From Enterococcus termitis (lineage in GTDB: Bacteria; Bacillota; Bacilli; Lactobacillales; Enterococcaceae): 64,000 nt of DNA. The position numbers and the translations under genes were made by a program. How positions within the stretch are numbered: the stretch's first letter is position 1; every line of letters starts with the position of its first letter. Positions 27,866-37,010 of this stretch are shown here, piece by piece. The stretch is taken from positions 124,001 to 188,000 of the forward strand of contig NZ_MIJY01000012.1 in assembly GCF_001730305.1 (NCBI RefSeq), given 5' to 3'. Under the pieces are notes generated by a model. It worked only from the letters and a program-made list of their open reading frames with translations, made no database searches and had not been told where the DNA came from.

Positions 27866-28084
27866 CTACATTGATTTTATCGCATTTGCTAAAGCTTCAA
27901 ATTCTTCGTTCGTCAGTGTAACACCTTTACCCATTTTTTCATGCTCAGCGGACCAATCTCTTAAGTCGAATTTTGGTGGTCGACCATTCCAGCTAACCAA
28001 ATTGAACTCTTTACGCCACCCTTTTTGATTTTCTGATAGTACTGCGATTTCTTCTACGATTTCATATGAGAACTCTTGTGCCAT
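27866..28084 (-). CDS. YdbC/PC4-like ssDNA-binding protein
   Basis: A 72-residue protein strongly resembling Lactococcus YdbC, a homologue of the eukaryotic coactivator PC4 that binds single-stranded nucleic acid as a dimer. Visible similarity includes EIVEEIAVLSENQKGWRKE, VSWNGRPPKFDLRDWS and HEKMGKGVTLTNEEF. Four strands and a C-terminal helix fit that fold. Its start overlaps the end of the patatin gene by 31 bases, suggesting coupled expression. A role in ssDNA or RNA binding is inferred from the family. Confidence 0.88.
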   Translation of the reverse strand: MAQEFSYEIVEEIAVLSENQKGWRKEFNLVSWNGRPPKFDLRDWSAEHEKMGKGVTLTNEEFEALANAIKSM

Positions 28085-29778
28085 TCTTTATCACTCCTTG
28101 TTTGAATAAATTCGATCATCAATAATTGTAATGTTTGGACTGGCAATTTATCTAGTAAAAACGTCAGCCACTGTGCTTTTTCCTGCACATTTGACTCCAA
28201 CAAACTAATCATACCTGCCAGCTGCTGCTTATCCGACAGTAAAAAATAATCGTCATAATACTTCTTCAGCCATTCTTGAATCGAGATCATCCCGATCGAT
28301 TCAACGAAATCGGCTTTCATTTCTCCTGTATTTTTCAATAGTTCGATCATTTCTTGGATCGTATATAGCTTAGCAGCTGAGATTGTCTGACTTTTTGCTA
28401 ATAACTCGATTAAAACAAGTCCAATGTTTTCTGTAAACACCCTGTCTTTATAAACTTTACGCATTTTTCTGCAAATCTTATTTTGCTGTTCAGCAGATGT
28501 CCATACTGTTAGCTGATACGTTTCCTTCATAAATGCAAAAAACGCACGTTGAAACTCCGTTAAGCTATCTACTGTCTCGTCAAATGTATACCAATAACCG
28601 CAGTATTTCTGCCCGATCATTTTCATTGTCTCCAAATAGCCCAGCTGAATATTTTGAACAGATCTGGCACCATCAAACAACAAAACGGCCCCCATTGACC
28701 AGGGTGTCTGCAACGTCATACAAGGAATATCGTTTGGAACTTTGACCGGTTTTGTGATCCCCGGACCTTTAACATCAACAATGATGCATTCCGTTGCCCC
28801 ATGCTGGATAGCCACATCCACAGGAATATTGTTTCGATATCCGCCATCGACATAATATCTATCAGCAATTTTTGCCGCTGCCATCGCCGGAAAAAATGAA
28901 GCCGAAGCCAACAACCAGCTTTGCCACTGGCTCATCTGACACTCATTAAAGTGGATGACTCTTTCCTGCATATTCGGCAATTCTGTTGTAACTAAATAAA
29001 AATCAATCGTCGTCTGCTGCATTTTTTCAGTCGAAAATGTGTCATGAATCAAGGCTTGTAATGGTTTTGTGGAAACACCTTTAGACTGGATGGCATTTAG
29101 CGTAAATGCACTCACCTGACTAAGCATCCCGCCAAACGTATCACTGGATGTTTTTCCAGCAGGAAAAGCTAAAATTTTCCTCGTTTCGATTTCTTCCCAC
29201 ATCGTTTTTGCTGCTTCAAATTCCCCCTGTAAAATCAGTGCACCATTTAATGCACCTACAGATGTTCCTGTGATCAGTACGATCGGTATATCCAATTCTT
29301 TCAGCGCCTGCCAAACACCGATCTGATAAGCACCTCTAGCACCGCCACCACCTAGAACTAAACCTGTGTGGTATTCTAACGTTTTAATAAAAACATTTGG
29401 TTCCGTCTGTTTGTAGCCTTGAGCCAAGAAAACTTCTTGCAAGTGAAGTGTCAGACTTCTCGGAAGAATAAACGTGATTGTCGGCTGAAATGTCTGTTTA
29501 GCTAACTGATCAATCATCAAAAACACCGAAGACCAGCGGATTTTAGCTGTTTCCAAACTCAATAAATTGGTTACTTGACCTGTTTCAATCACTAAAAATA
29601 AAACAGGGGCTTTTCCACTGTAAACAACATAAGCAGTTCCTGAATTCTTTTTAACATTTCGCTTAAATATGGCTCTTGCTGAAGAGTGGGTCTCAAAAAA
29701 AGGCAGTAATTGTTTACTTCTAGCAATCTGCGAAGCAAAAAAAGCCCATTCAGACGCAACCATCCTTTCGATTCTCAT
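28054..29778 (-). CDS. Patatin-like phospholipase
   Basis: About 574 residues with the start at 29778, seven bases after GGAGGTG; codons at 29781 and 29793 are alternatives. After an N-terminal region of about 135 residues, the patatin domain has the oxyanion GGGGARGAYQIGV, the nucleophile elbow GTSVGALNG and the dyad Asp in VDGGYRNNIP. These predict an active Ser/Asp lipid acyl hydrolase. The C-terminal 200 residues are helical and of unknown role. No signal peptide, so it probably acts on the inner face of the membrane. Confidence 0.9.
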   Translation of the reverse strand: MRIERMVASEWAFFASQIARSKQLLPFFETHSSARAIFKRNVKKNSGTAYVVYSGKAPVLFLVIETGQVTNLLSLETAKIRWSSVFLMIDQLAKQTFQPTITFILPRSLTLHLQEVFLAQGYKQTEPNVFIKTLEYHTGLVLGGGGARGAYQIGVWQALKELDIPIVLITGTSVGALNGALILQGEFEAAKTMWEEIETRKILAFPAGKTSSDTFGGMLSQVSAFTLNAIQSKGVSTKPLQALIHDTFSTEKMQQTTIDFYLVTTELPNMQERVIHFNECQMSQWQSWLLASASFFPAMAAAKIADRYYVDGGYRNNIPVDVAIQHGATECIIVDVKGPGITKPVKVPNDIPCMTLQTPWSMGAVLLFDGARSVQNIQLGYLETMKMIGQKYCGYWYTFDETVDSLTEFQRAFFAFMKETYQLTVWTSAEQQNKICRKMRKVYKDRVFTENIGLVLIELLAKSQTISAAKLYTIQEMIELLKNTGEMKADFVESIGMISIQEWLKKYYDDYFLLSDKQQLAGMISLLESNVQEKAQWLTFLLDKLPVQTLQLLMIEFIQTRSDKEWHKSSHMKS

Positions 29779-29923
29779 CATCAGCACCTCCATCTTTTTA
29801 AATTATACCAAAATTAAGCGGAAAATACTTTGATTGAAGAGATTGCTTCTTCGTGTGTTTTACAACAGACTACCTCTCAATCCTTACTTTTTATTAAAAG
29901 TACGCGAAAAATGTACCTCTTTT

Positions 29924-29948
29924 CCTTATTTTCACGTAAAATGAATAT
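29924..29948 (+). promoter_or_regulatory. Conserved upstream element (copy 2) of the hscC-like operon
   Basis: CCTTATTTTCACGTAAAATG (29924-29943) continues to 29948. It matches the element before the first carboxypeptidase gene, with TAAAAT as likely -10 and no -35 consensus. Confidence 0.5.
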
Positions 29949-29999
29949 GATAGACTTTTTATAAATCTATATATATTGTTGGTAAAAAAGGAGACGTTT

Positions 30000-31688
30000 A
30001 TGGGAATAATTGGGATTGATTTAGGTACTTCAAATAGTTTAGTTTCTTATTGGGATGGCCAGGCTGTCCAACTGATCAAGAATCATTTTGGCGAGGTGTT
30101 AACTCCTTCTGTGGTCGGTATTGACGATAATGGAGAAATTTTGATCGGTGCGATTGCCAAAGAACGTATGATCAGCCACCCTCAGTTTACGGCAGCAACA
30201 TTTAAACGCTTTATGGGAACCGACAAGTGCTATGACTTAGGACAACACTCGTTTACTCCCGTGGAATTATCCTCATTGATTTTGCGCAGTTTGAAAGAAG
30301 ATGCGGAAGCTTTTTTAAAGCAGTCCTGTGACGAAGTTGTAATCAGTGTACCTGCTTATTTTAATAGTATTCAAAGAGAAGCAACAGTTGAAGCTGCTAA
30401 ACTCGCAGGTCTGTCTGTGCAAAATCTTATTAGTGAGCCTACTGCCGCTGCAATAGCCTATGGTTTCCACAAGGAAATCGATCAATCTATTTTAGTGGTC
30501 GACCTTGGTGGAGGAACGTTTGATGTTTCTTTATTAGAGATGTTTGAAGGTGTGATGCAAGTCGAGGCAATCGCGGGTGATAATCACTTAGGCGGTGAGG
30601 ATTTTACCCAAGTAATCGTCAGAGACTACCTACAAAAAAATAAATTGACCGGCATCGTGTTATCCGCATCTGCACAATCAGTTTTGTATCAAAAAGCAGA
30701 ACAATTGAAACATGCGCTAACAACACAAGAAACGGCTTCTTTTGAGCTTCTTTGGGAGGAACAAACCTATACCTATCATTTATCACAAGAAGGCTATAAA
30801 GAGCTCTGTGAGCCGCTCTTGGCTAAAATGCGCCAACCAATCAGTCGTGTTTTAAATGATGGAAGAATCAGCATTCAAGAGATTGATCAAGTAATCTTGA
30901 TTGGCGGCGCCACAAAAAATCCAATTGTCCGAAATTATTTTGCCCGCTTATTAAAAACAATTCCTTATACACAAATCAATCCAGATGAAGCGGTTGGACG
31001 AGGAGCCGGCATTCAAGGTGCGCTGAAACAAGACCGCTCTATGGTCAGTGAAATGATCTTAACGGATGTCTGCGGTCACACATTAGGCGTCGAATCCGTT
31101 AATCAGACTCGTGACGCTTATATCGAAGGTGTGTTTTCTCCGATCATCGAGAGAAATACAACGATCCCTGTTAGTAAAGTCAAGACTTTTTATACATTAA
31201 GAGACAATCAGAACTGTGTTCAGTTTCCAATTTATCAAGGAGAAAATCCTATGGTCAAAGATAATTTAAAAATCGGCGAGCTGGAAATCAACATTCCGCC
31301 AGCTCCTGAAAATACTCCGATCGACTGTCGATTTACGTATGATTCTAATGGTCTTTTAGAAGTATTAGTTACAGATCAAAACGGCCGCTCAGAACAATTG
31401 ATCATTGAAAGCTCTCCTGGAAAACTGACAAAGCAGCAAATGCAGGACAGTCTAAAAAAGCTTAATGCTTTAAAGATCCATCCAAAAGATCGCGCTGAAA
31501 ATCGTTTATTACTGGCACGACTAGAGCGCCTTTACGCAGAAACGATCGGCGTCCAACGAGAACAAATCCAAGCTCTATTGTTCCATTTTAGAAATGTACT
31601 AGAAAAACAAGATGAAATTCTAACAAAGAGAGTCGCTTCTGACGTCACACAGCAGCTGGATGAACTAGAAAAAGGACGTTGGTTATGA
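30000..31688 (+). CDS. HscC-like Hsp70 chaperone
   Basis: This 562-residue Hsp70-family ATPase starts at the ATG at 30000, with AAGGAG six bases upstream; the longer ORF start lacks a site. The nucleotide-binding domain has GIDLGTSNSLVSYW, EPTAAAIAYG, VVDLGGGTFDVSLLE and LIGGATKNPIV. A substrate-binding beta domain (about 370-475) and a shortened helical lid (about 490-562) follow. It is shorter than DnaK and lacks the DnaK tail, like E. coli HscC. Its stop overlaps the start of a J-domain gene by four bases (ATGA), making a dedicated chaperone pair. Confidence 0.92.
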   Translation: MGIIGIDLGTSNSLVSYWDGQAVQLIKNHFGEVLTPSVVGIDDNGEILIGAIAKERMISHPQFTAATFKRFMGTDKCYDLGQHSFTPVELSSLILRSLKEDAEAFLKQSCDEVVISVPAYFNSIQREATVEAAKLAGLSVQNLISEPTAAAIAYGFHKEIDQSILVVDLGGGTFDVSLLEMFEGVMQVEAIAGDNHLGGEDFTQVIVRDYLQKNKLTGIVLSASAQSVLYQKAEQLKHALTTQETASFELLWEEQTYTYHLSQEGYKELCEPLLAKMRQPISRVLNDGRISIQEIDQVILIGGATKNPIVRNYFARLLKTIPYTQINPDEAVGRGAGIQGALKQDRSMVSEMILTDVCGHTLGVESVNQTRDAYIEGVFSPIIERNTTIPVSKVKTFYTLRDNQNCVQFPIYQGENPMVKDNLKIGELEINIPPAPENTPIDCRFTYDSNGLLEVLVTDQNGRSEQLIIESSPGKLTKQQMQDSLKKLNALKIHPKDRAENRLLLARLERLYAETIGVQREQIQALLFHFRNVLEKQDEILTKRVASDVTQQLDELEKGRWL

Positions 31689-33766
31689 GTTTCTGGACCA
31701 TTCTTGGCCTCACTCAAACAACAGATATTCGTGCGATTAAACGGGCCTATGCTGCAAAATTAAGAGCAATCCAGCCAGATGAACAGCCGGAAGAATTCCA
31801 GCGTCTTAAAGCAGCCTTTGACTCTGCATTGTTCTTTGCAAAAAACCACTCGTCAGCTGACACAACTACGATGGTTTCAACTAATTTTGGTATTGAAGAG
31901 CATTCACCACACCAGCAAGCATTTGAGATTCCAGCAATGGTTTCTTTTAGAGAACAGTTACAGCAAGTAGTAGATGATGACAGACATTTTTACGACCTTT
32001 CTGTTTGGCAGAAATTAACCGAAACAGCTACAGACTGGTCAATCGATGAATATATGGACAATAGCTATACGATCCAATTATTTTTAGTGGAGCGTTATCC
32101 TTGTTTATCTAAGGAAATCATTCGTTTTCTCTTTAAAGCGTTTGACTTGATCCAGCTGAAAGATCACATTGCTACTCGTTTTATCTCAGCAGATTTTATC
32201 GCTTTAAAAAGAGAAATTTTTCATGTACCACCATTTTCTTTTCGGATAGCCAAAGGCATACCAAAAGAACGTCGCAAAGAATATTTTTATTTGCGCTATG
32301 AAATTTACCAAATGATTGCAAAAAAGCAGAACCACGGTATGAGTGTAGAGGCAAGAATCAATGATTGTGCAGATATTTTTGCTGAAGATAGTGAACTTTG
32401 GACTTTACAGCTGATTGATTTACTTGATAAATCCGATAGTTTTTTAGATACTGAAATAGATAGAGAAACCTTTCAGACATTGCTTGAACAAATCAAAGAG
32501 CTGGATCAAAATCCAACCTCACTTTTTTTAACTAATTATTTTAACTTGCTCACTAAAAGCACTGATTCAGAAACGATTTTTGACTGGCATAAGGAACAAT
32601 TAATTATCCCGGAAGAGTTATTTTTACTAATGTTAGGCACTATCTTTTTTCAAACACAGCAATATGTTCCAGCTTTCAATCTTTGGAAACAGTTAGATCT
32701 TTCCAGAAAAATTGCCTTAAAAAAACATTTTAAAGTAATTTCCCCATATTTAATGAAGCAGGAAAAAAAAGAATGTCGCAAATTGTTAAAAGAAATTCGA
32801 AAAGTTGCAGCAACACCGGCTGAAGTGACCGCCACTCGAATTAAACATGTAGCCATTTATATTCTTGCTCTGGCAACAATATTTTGGTTCTTAGCCTATG
32901 CGGCAGAACACCCTCAAACTCCTTATAAATTTCGTCAGTCACCAGCTGCCATGAAAGTTGCTGACACGAAAGAATCCTTGCCGATATCCTCCACTGTTGA
33001 AGAAGAAACAGATGCAACCGAGGAAGAACGCATAAACTTGTTTGGGGAGACAATCGAAGAACGTTTTGTGCACTACTTTTATGCCTCGAATGATCCTGAA
33101 GGGAAACAGCATTTCATTGACACTCACGTGATTGATGAAGCTTTGAAAAAACGTTTAGGTGATTATGTTAACCAAGATACCTTTATCTACAAGGAGGCTT
33201 CCGCGTTCCATTACAAAACAAGTAAAGTTGGGTATCCTGAAAAGCAAATGACTGCTGTTTATTTTGATAATGAGTTACTATGTATTTTAGAATCTAGTAT
33301 CGGGCCGTATACTCTTTATGATGCCTATGGTGCACAATGGCATCAGCTTTCAGATGAGGACTACCAGCACATGCTCAAAACGATAGTGGTAACTCCTGAA
33401 CGTTCTACTACCATTTTTCTAAAAAAATTTTTATTTTCGAACAACAAGGAACAAAATCTGTTAGAATACACTGACTACCTTTCTGAAAACATACAATCCG
33501 TTATTAAAATTAACTTGAATGAGCCAATTTCCGAAAATTTGAAAGCAGGTTACCTTTATCAGATCGAACAGCCGGAAATCAAATTTATCGTGTCAGATCA
33601 GAATCAGGAAAATGAAGAAAAATTGATTCTTACCTTTGACGATCAAGGGAGAGTTGCTCACGTTTTCGGTCCTAATTGGGAGGAAGTCAATGAAGAAATG
33701 ATTCATTACCCAAATAGAATAGCATTTAAAAATATCCGGAACCTTCTAGAAGAACCGGATGAATAA
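31685..33766 (+). CDS. Membrane-anchored J-domain-like co-chaperone
   Basis: A 693-residue protein translated from the ATG at 31685 (AAAGGA eight bases upstream). Residues about 1-55 form a J-like domain: FWTILGLTQTTDIRAIKRAY then RAIQPDEQPEEFQRLKAAFD. The canonical His-Pro-Asp is Gln-Pro-Asp. A long helical cytoplasmic region, one membrane span (about 387-407), a Ser/Glu-rich linker and an extracytoplasmic domain (about 440-693) follow. It resembles the DjlC/HscD partners of HscC but with a larger outer domain. I infer coupling of envelope status to the Hsp70. Confidence 0.85.
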   Translation: MSFWTILGLTQTTDIRAIKRAYAAKLRAIQPDEQPEEFQRLKAAFDSALFFAKNHSSADTTTMVSTNFGIEEHSPHQQAFEIPAMVSFREQLQQVVDDDRHFYDLSVWQKLTETATDWSIDEYMDNSYTIQLFLVERYPCLSKEIIRFLFKAFDLIQLKDHIATRFISADFIALKREIFHVPPFSFRIAKGIPKERRKEYFYLRYEIYQMIAKKQNHGMSVEARINDCADIFAEDSELWTLQLIDLLDKSDSFLDTEIDRETFQTLLEQIKELDQNPTSLFLTNYFNLLTKSTDSETIFDWHKEQLIIPEELFLLMLGTIFFQTQQYVPAFNLWKQLDLSRKIALKKHFKVISPYLMKQEKKECRKLLKEIRKVAATPAEVTATRIKHVAIYILALATIFWFLAYAAEHPQTPYKFRQSPAAMKVADTKESLPISSTVEEETDATEEERINLFGETIEERFVHYFYASNDPEGKQHFIDTHVIDEALKKRLGDYVNQDTFIYKEASAFHYKTSKVGYPEKQMTAVYFDNELLCILESSIGPYTLYDAYGAQWHQLSDEDYQHMLKTIVVTPERSTTIFLKKFLFSNNKEQNLLEYTDYLSENIQSVIKINLNEPISENLKAGYLYQIEQPEIKFIVSDQNQENEEKLILTFDDQGRVAHVFGPNWEEVNEEMIHYPNRIAFKNIRNLLEEPDE

Positions 33767-33787
33767 CAAAGGATGTTTATATTTATC

Positions 33788-35218
33788 ATGAAGAAAAGAA
33801 CGTTTTTATTAAAATTTAGTGCCCTACTCTTAGTTTTAAGTTATTTTTCTGGTATTTTTACTGCGTCAAGTGTTTACGCAGAAGAAGATATTCTAACAAT
33901 CACTCAAAATGCCGGCTATCAAACTAGTGACTTTTACAAACCGAAAGCTTCGATCGTCATTGAAGCGCAGACTGGTCAAGTATTATGGGCAGATAATCCG
34001 GATTTAAACTGGAACCCTGCCAGCATCGCTAAACTGATGTCTGCCTATCTTGTTTTTGAAGCTATAGCACAAGGGAAATTCACTTTAGAGACCACTGTCA
34101 AAGCAACAGATAGTGATCAAGCCATTTCTCAAATTTATGAATTGAGCAATAATACAATTGTTTCTGGCGTTGACTATCCTGTACGTGACTTGCTGTATGC
34201 AACACTTGTTCAATCATCAAATGTTGCTACTGTTATGCTGGCAAATTTAGTCACTGCAAATGACGAAGCAAAATTTATCCACTTAATGAATGACAAAGCA
34301 AAAGAATTAGGCATGACCAAGACGACCTTTTATAATTGTAGCGGGGCTGATACGGCTTCCTTCAACGGCTATTACAATCCAGTCGGGATCGATCAAAATG
34401 CTGATAATGTTTCTACAGCCCGTGATTTGGCGATTCTAAGCTATCATTTATTGAAAGAATATCCTGATACAGTAACTTATACGAGTCCAACTCAAATCAC
34501 GATCATGGAAAACACGCCTTATGCCGAAGTTTTAGAAAATCACAACTATTCTCTACCTGGCCTTGCTTATGGTTATGAAGGAGCAGATGGGTTAAAAACT
34601 GGTTCTAGCCCAACAGGCGGATTCAATTATGCAGCTACTGCCGTCCGTGGCGAAACACGTCTGATCGAAGTAATTCTTGGTGTCGGAGATTGGGAAGATC
34701 AAAATGGTGAGTTACAACGCCATGCCTTCGGAAATGCGATTTTCGACCGTGCTTTTTCAACATATGAATACAAGCAGCTACTAACAAAGGGCAAGCAAAC
34801 CATCAACGGAGAAGAACTGAATGTGTCTCAAGATCTTTATGGAGTGATCCAAAAAGGAACCGAGCCGACTTTCACGTTGTCTGCTAATCAGATAACTTTT
34901 GATAACGGTCTTAGCGAGGTTTCCCCTACAATCACAGCTCCTAGCGCTGAGTTCCAATATGCTAAAAAATTAAAAGCACTACAAAATTCTGCTTTGTTAA
35001 AAAATGCAAACCAAAAAAATGGCTTATCCACATTCTTTGTAAACGGCTTATTGATTGTCTTAGGCTTGTTGCTTATGGCCTTAGCAAAACTATTTAAAAA
35101 AGAGCCGCCAGCCGGTAGTCCGAAAAAAATCAATCCTTTGGTGATTTTCGGTGTGCTTCTTGCTCTTGTTGGAGTGGGTTTAAGTATTTATACTCTTGTT
35201 GTAGGACCTTGGCTTTGA
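33788..35218 (+). CDS. D-alanyl-D-alanine carboxypeptidase (PBP5-like), copy 2
   Basis: A protein of about 476 residues with a signal peptide ending near VYAEED. I prefer the ATG at 33788; the ATG at 33773 overlaps its own AAAGGA site, although 14 bases is a long spacing for the chosen start. S11 motifs are PASIAK (Ser/Lys), QSSNVA (Ser-x-Asn) and DGLKTGSSPTGG. The C terminus has two membrane segments, as in copy 1. Copies share long identical stretches around KTG (LIEVILGVGDW). It lies six bases after the J-protein gene, so it is expressed with the chaperone pair. Confidence 0.93.
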   Translation: MKKRTFLLKFSALLLVLSYFSGIFTASSVYAEEDILTITQNAGYQTSDFYKPKASIVIEAQTGQVLWADNPDLNWNPASIAKLMSAYLVFEAIAQGKFTLETTVKATDSDQAISQIYELSNNTIVSGVDYPVRDLLYATLVQSSNVATVMLANLVTANDEAKFIHLMNDKAKELGMTKTTFYNCSGADTASFNGYYNPVGIDQNADNVSTARDLAILSYHLLKEYPDTVTYTSPTQITIMENTPYAEVLENHNYSLPGLAYGYEGADGLKTGSSPTGGFNYAATAVRGETRLIEVILGVGDWEDQNGELQRHAFGNAIFDRAFSTYEYKQLLTKGKQTINGEELNVSQDLYGVIQKGTEPTFTLSANQITFDNGLSEVSPTITAPSAEFQYAKKLKALQNSALLKNANQKNGLSTFFVNGLLIVLGLLLMALAKLFKKEPPAGSPKKINPLVIFGVLLALVGVGLSIYTLVVGPWL

Positions 35219-35228
35219 TCGTAATTAA

Positions 35229-35265
35229 AAAATACAGCTGCCAATTACGGCAGCTGTATTTTTAT
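35229..35265 (+). terminator. Terminator after the second carboxypeptidase gene
   Basis: AATACAGCTGCC (35231-35242), loop AATTAC, GGCAGCTGTATT (35249-35260), then a T-run. It ends the hscC-J-carboxypeptidase operon. Confidence 0.9.
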
Positions 35266-35352
35266 TAGCTTAAGCTAATGATTGATTCTATTTATTGTAT
35301 TCACACAAATTGGGGTAAGGAAAGTGAAAATTTATAGATTAGTTATAGAGAA

Positions 35353-35945
35353 TTATTTATTTTTCTTTAATTGTTTGATTTCTTTCTCGATTGCATCGAT
35401 TTGTTTACCCAAAGCTTTTTGTTCGTTTTTATCGCGAGAAACTTTTTTCTTGTTGATCAATTCTTGTTTTTCTTGAATCAATGCTGCGATTTTTGCTGCA
35501 TTATCTTGAGCTGGTGTAGATGGTGCTGTTGTGCTTCCAGTTGATTCACCTGTTGAGCTGCCATTTTTCAATGCTTGGATCTCACGCTCGATTTCGCCAA
35601 TACGGATACCCAAAGCTTGTTGCTCTTGCCAGTTTGTGCTTACTTTTTTCTTGTTGATTAATTCTTGTTTTTCTTGGATTAATGCGTTGATTTTTGCTGC
35701 TGTATCGTTAGCTGGTGTAGATGGTGTTGTCGCGCTTCCAGTTGATCCACCTGTTGAGCTACCATTTTTCAATGCTTGGATTTCACGTTCGATTTCACCA
35801 AGACGGATTCCTAAAGCTTTTTGTTCTAAACCATTTTTACTTACTTTTTTCTTATTGATTACTTCTTGTTTTTCTTGAATCAATGCGTTGATTTTTGCAG
35901 TTGTGTCTGCTGATTGTACAGAAGCTGCCTGTACTTGAGCTGTTG
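35353..35945 (-). repeat. 201-bp tandem repeat inside the secreted repeat gene
   Basis: Two full 201-bp units and one shortened unit. The repeated DNA is similar enough (for example the AATGCTTGGATYTCACG-type segments near 35570 and 35772) for recombination to change copy number. Confidence 0.7.
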
Positions 35946-36018
35946 TAGAAACAAGACCTGCACCTCCGATTGATAAAGCAACCCCAGCAACTAGTAAACC
36001 TTTTACAAATTTGTTCAT
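35353..36018 (-). CDS. Secreted repeat protein with three 67-residue coiled-coil repeats
   Basis: A 221-residue protein starting at the ATG at 36018 (GGAGG eight bases upstream), with a signal peptide cleaved near VQAAS (about 33). Three tandem units follow, each beginning AKI(N/A)ALIQEKQE(V/L)INKKKV and containing EIEREIQALKN or a variant. Units 1 and 2 have a Ser/Thr/Gly/Pro linker (GSSTGxSTGS..PSTPA), giving a period of exactly 67 residues; unit 3 lacks the linker and ends the protein. The helical parts are amphipathic and Lys/Glu-rich. There is no sorting signal, membrane span or enzyme motif. Function unknown. Confidence 0.85.
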   Translation of the reverse strand: MNKFVKGLLVAGVALSIGGAGLVSTTAQVQAASVQSADTTAKINALIQEKQEVINKKKVSKNGLEQKALGIRLGEIEREIQALKNGSSTGGSTGSATTPSTPANDTAAKINALIQEKQELINKKKVSTNWQEQQALGIRIGEIEREIQALKNGSSTGESTGSTTAPSTPAQDNAAKIAALIQEKQELINKKKVSRDKNEQKALGKQIDAIEKEIKQLKKNK

Positions 36019-36211
36019 TATTAATTCCTCCAATTTATTTTTTGTTCGAATACTACTGTTCATAAAATAATAGTTCCGATACACAGATTATAACCACTAA
36101 TTTCATAAAAGTAAACTATTATTTTATAAACAATAGTGATTTTTTCACCAAAACTCTTATAAACCTTGATTTAACAGCAATTCCATCGACTATATATTTT
36201 TTGTAAAAAAA

Positions 36212-36260
36212 GAAAAACCAGTGTTTTTTACTCAAAAAGAGCAAAAAATACTGGTTTTTC
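36212..36260 (-). terminator. Terminator after pgsA
   Basis: GAAAAACCAGT (36212-36222) pairs with ACTGGTTTTTC (36250-36260), with internal TTTTTT/AAAAAA pairing. It lies directly after the pgsA stop and separates pgsA from the repeat-protein gene. Confidence 0.75.
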
Positions 36261-36274
36261 ATTCTGATTATTTA

Positions 36275-36853
36275 TTACATAGAGCCTTTAAAAACTTCTG
36301 CATTTTTTACAAAATAATCAACACCTGAATAAATCGTAAATAGTAAACAGATGTACAGCATAATCAAATCAACAGGTATGCCGATCGCAGTAAATGGAAT
36401 ATTATTGATCAATAATAAAATGATCGCAACCATTTGTGTTGCTGTTTTGATTTTTCCTGGCCAAGCTGCTGCCATCACTTCGCCGCCTTCAACTAACAGT
36501 AAACGTAATCCTGTCACCGCTAATTCTCTACAGACAATGATTGCAACAACCCAAGCTGGAGCTTTCTGTTGTGCAACTAAAACAATAAATGCGGTCATCA
36601 CTAACATTTTATCCGCTAAAGGATCCGCAAATTTACCGAAGTTCGTCACCAAGCCACGGGAGCGGGCAATTTTGCCATCCAGCCAATCGGTAATACTGGC
36701 AACTGCAAAAATCACAGCACCGACTAGTTGTGTGATCGCCAATGAAGCTCCTCCAAATGTAATACTGCCCCAATCCAATGGAACACTAACTACAATAATA
36801 AAAAGCGGAATCATAAAAATTCTAATAACTGTTAGTTTGTTTGGTAAATTCAA
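36275..36853 (-). CDS. pgsA: CDP-diacylglycerol-glycerol-3-phosphate 3-phosphatidyltransferase
   Basis: A 192-residue integral membrane enzyme that makes phosphatidylglycerophosphate, the first step to phosphatidylglycerol. It starts MNLPNKLTVIRIFMIPLF and has the CDP-alcohol phosphotransferase motif D-G-x2-A-R-x8-G-x3-D-x3-D (DWLDGKIARSRGLVTNFGKF then ADPLADKM, about 62-88). Four to five membrane spans are visible. It follows rodZ by about 190 bases. In Bacillus and most enterococci cinA-recA follow; here a terminator and an unrelated gene do. Confidence 0.96.
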   Translation of the reverse strand: MNLPNKLTVIRIFMIPLFIIVVSVPLDWGSITFGGASLAITQLVGAVIFAVASITDWLDGKIARSRGLVTNFGKFADPLADKMLVMTAFIVLVAQQKAPAWVVAIIVCRELAVTGLRLLLVEGGEVMAAAWPGKIKTATQMVAIILLLINNIPFTAIGIPVDLIMLYICLLFTIYSGVDYFVKNAEVFKGSM

Positions 36854-36966
36854 TGCTTGTTACCCCTCTCTTTTCCTACTCATTTTACGTTATCTTTTAG
36901 AGCCTGTCACGAAAAAAGTCGTTTCACTCTTCTCTCTGTTGTCTACTCAGCTGTTACTCACAATAA

Positions 36967-37010
36967 ATGAGCAAGAAAACACCTATAATGATTTCTTGCT
37001 CATCATAAAT
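36967..37010 (-). repeat. Inverted repeat between rodZ and pgsA
   Basis: ATGAGCAAGAAA (36967-36978) and TTTCTTGCTCAT (36992-37003) form a perfect 12-bp stem. On the strand transcribed through rodZ there is no U-run, so it may be a processing site or weak terminator. Confidence 0.5.

Noticed and set aside
35264-35279. Palindrome ATTAGCTTAAGCTAAT
   Set aside because: It follows directly after a terminator with no nearby promoter; a 16-base AT-rich palindrome may be chance.
35353-35945. Possible CRISPR array because of regular repeats
   Set aside because: Repeats are 201 bp, in frame and encode similar helical peptides; no short repeat/spacer pattern.
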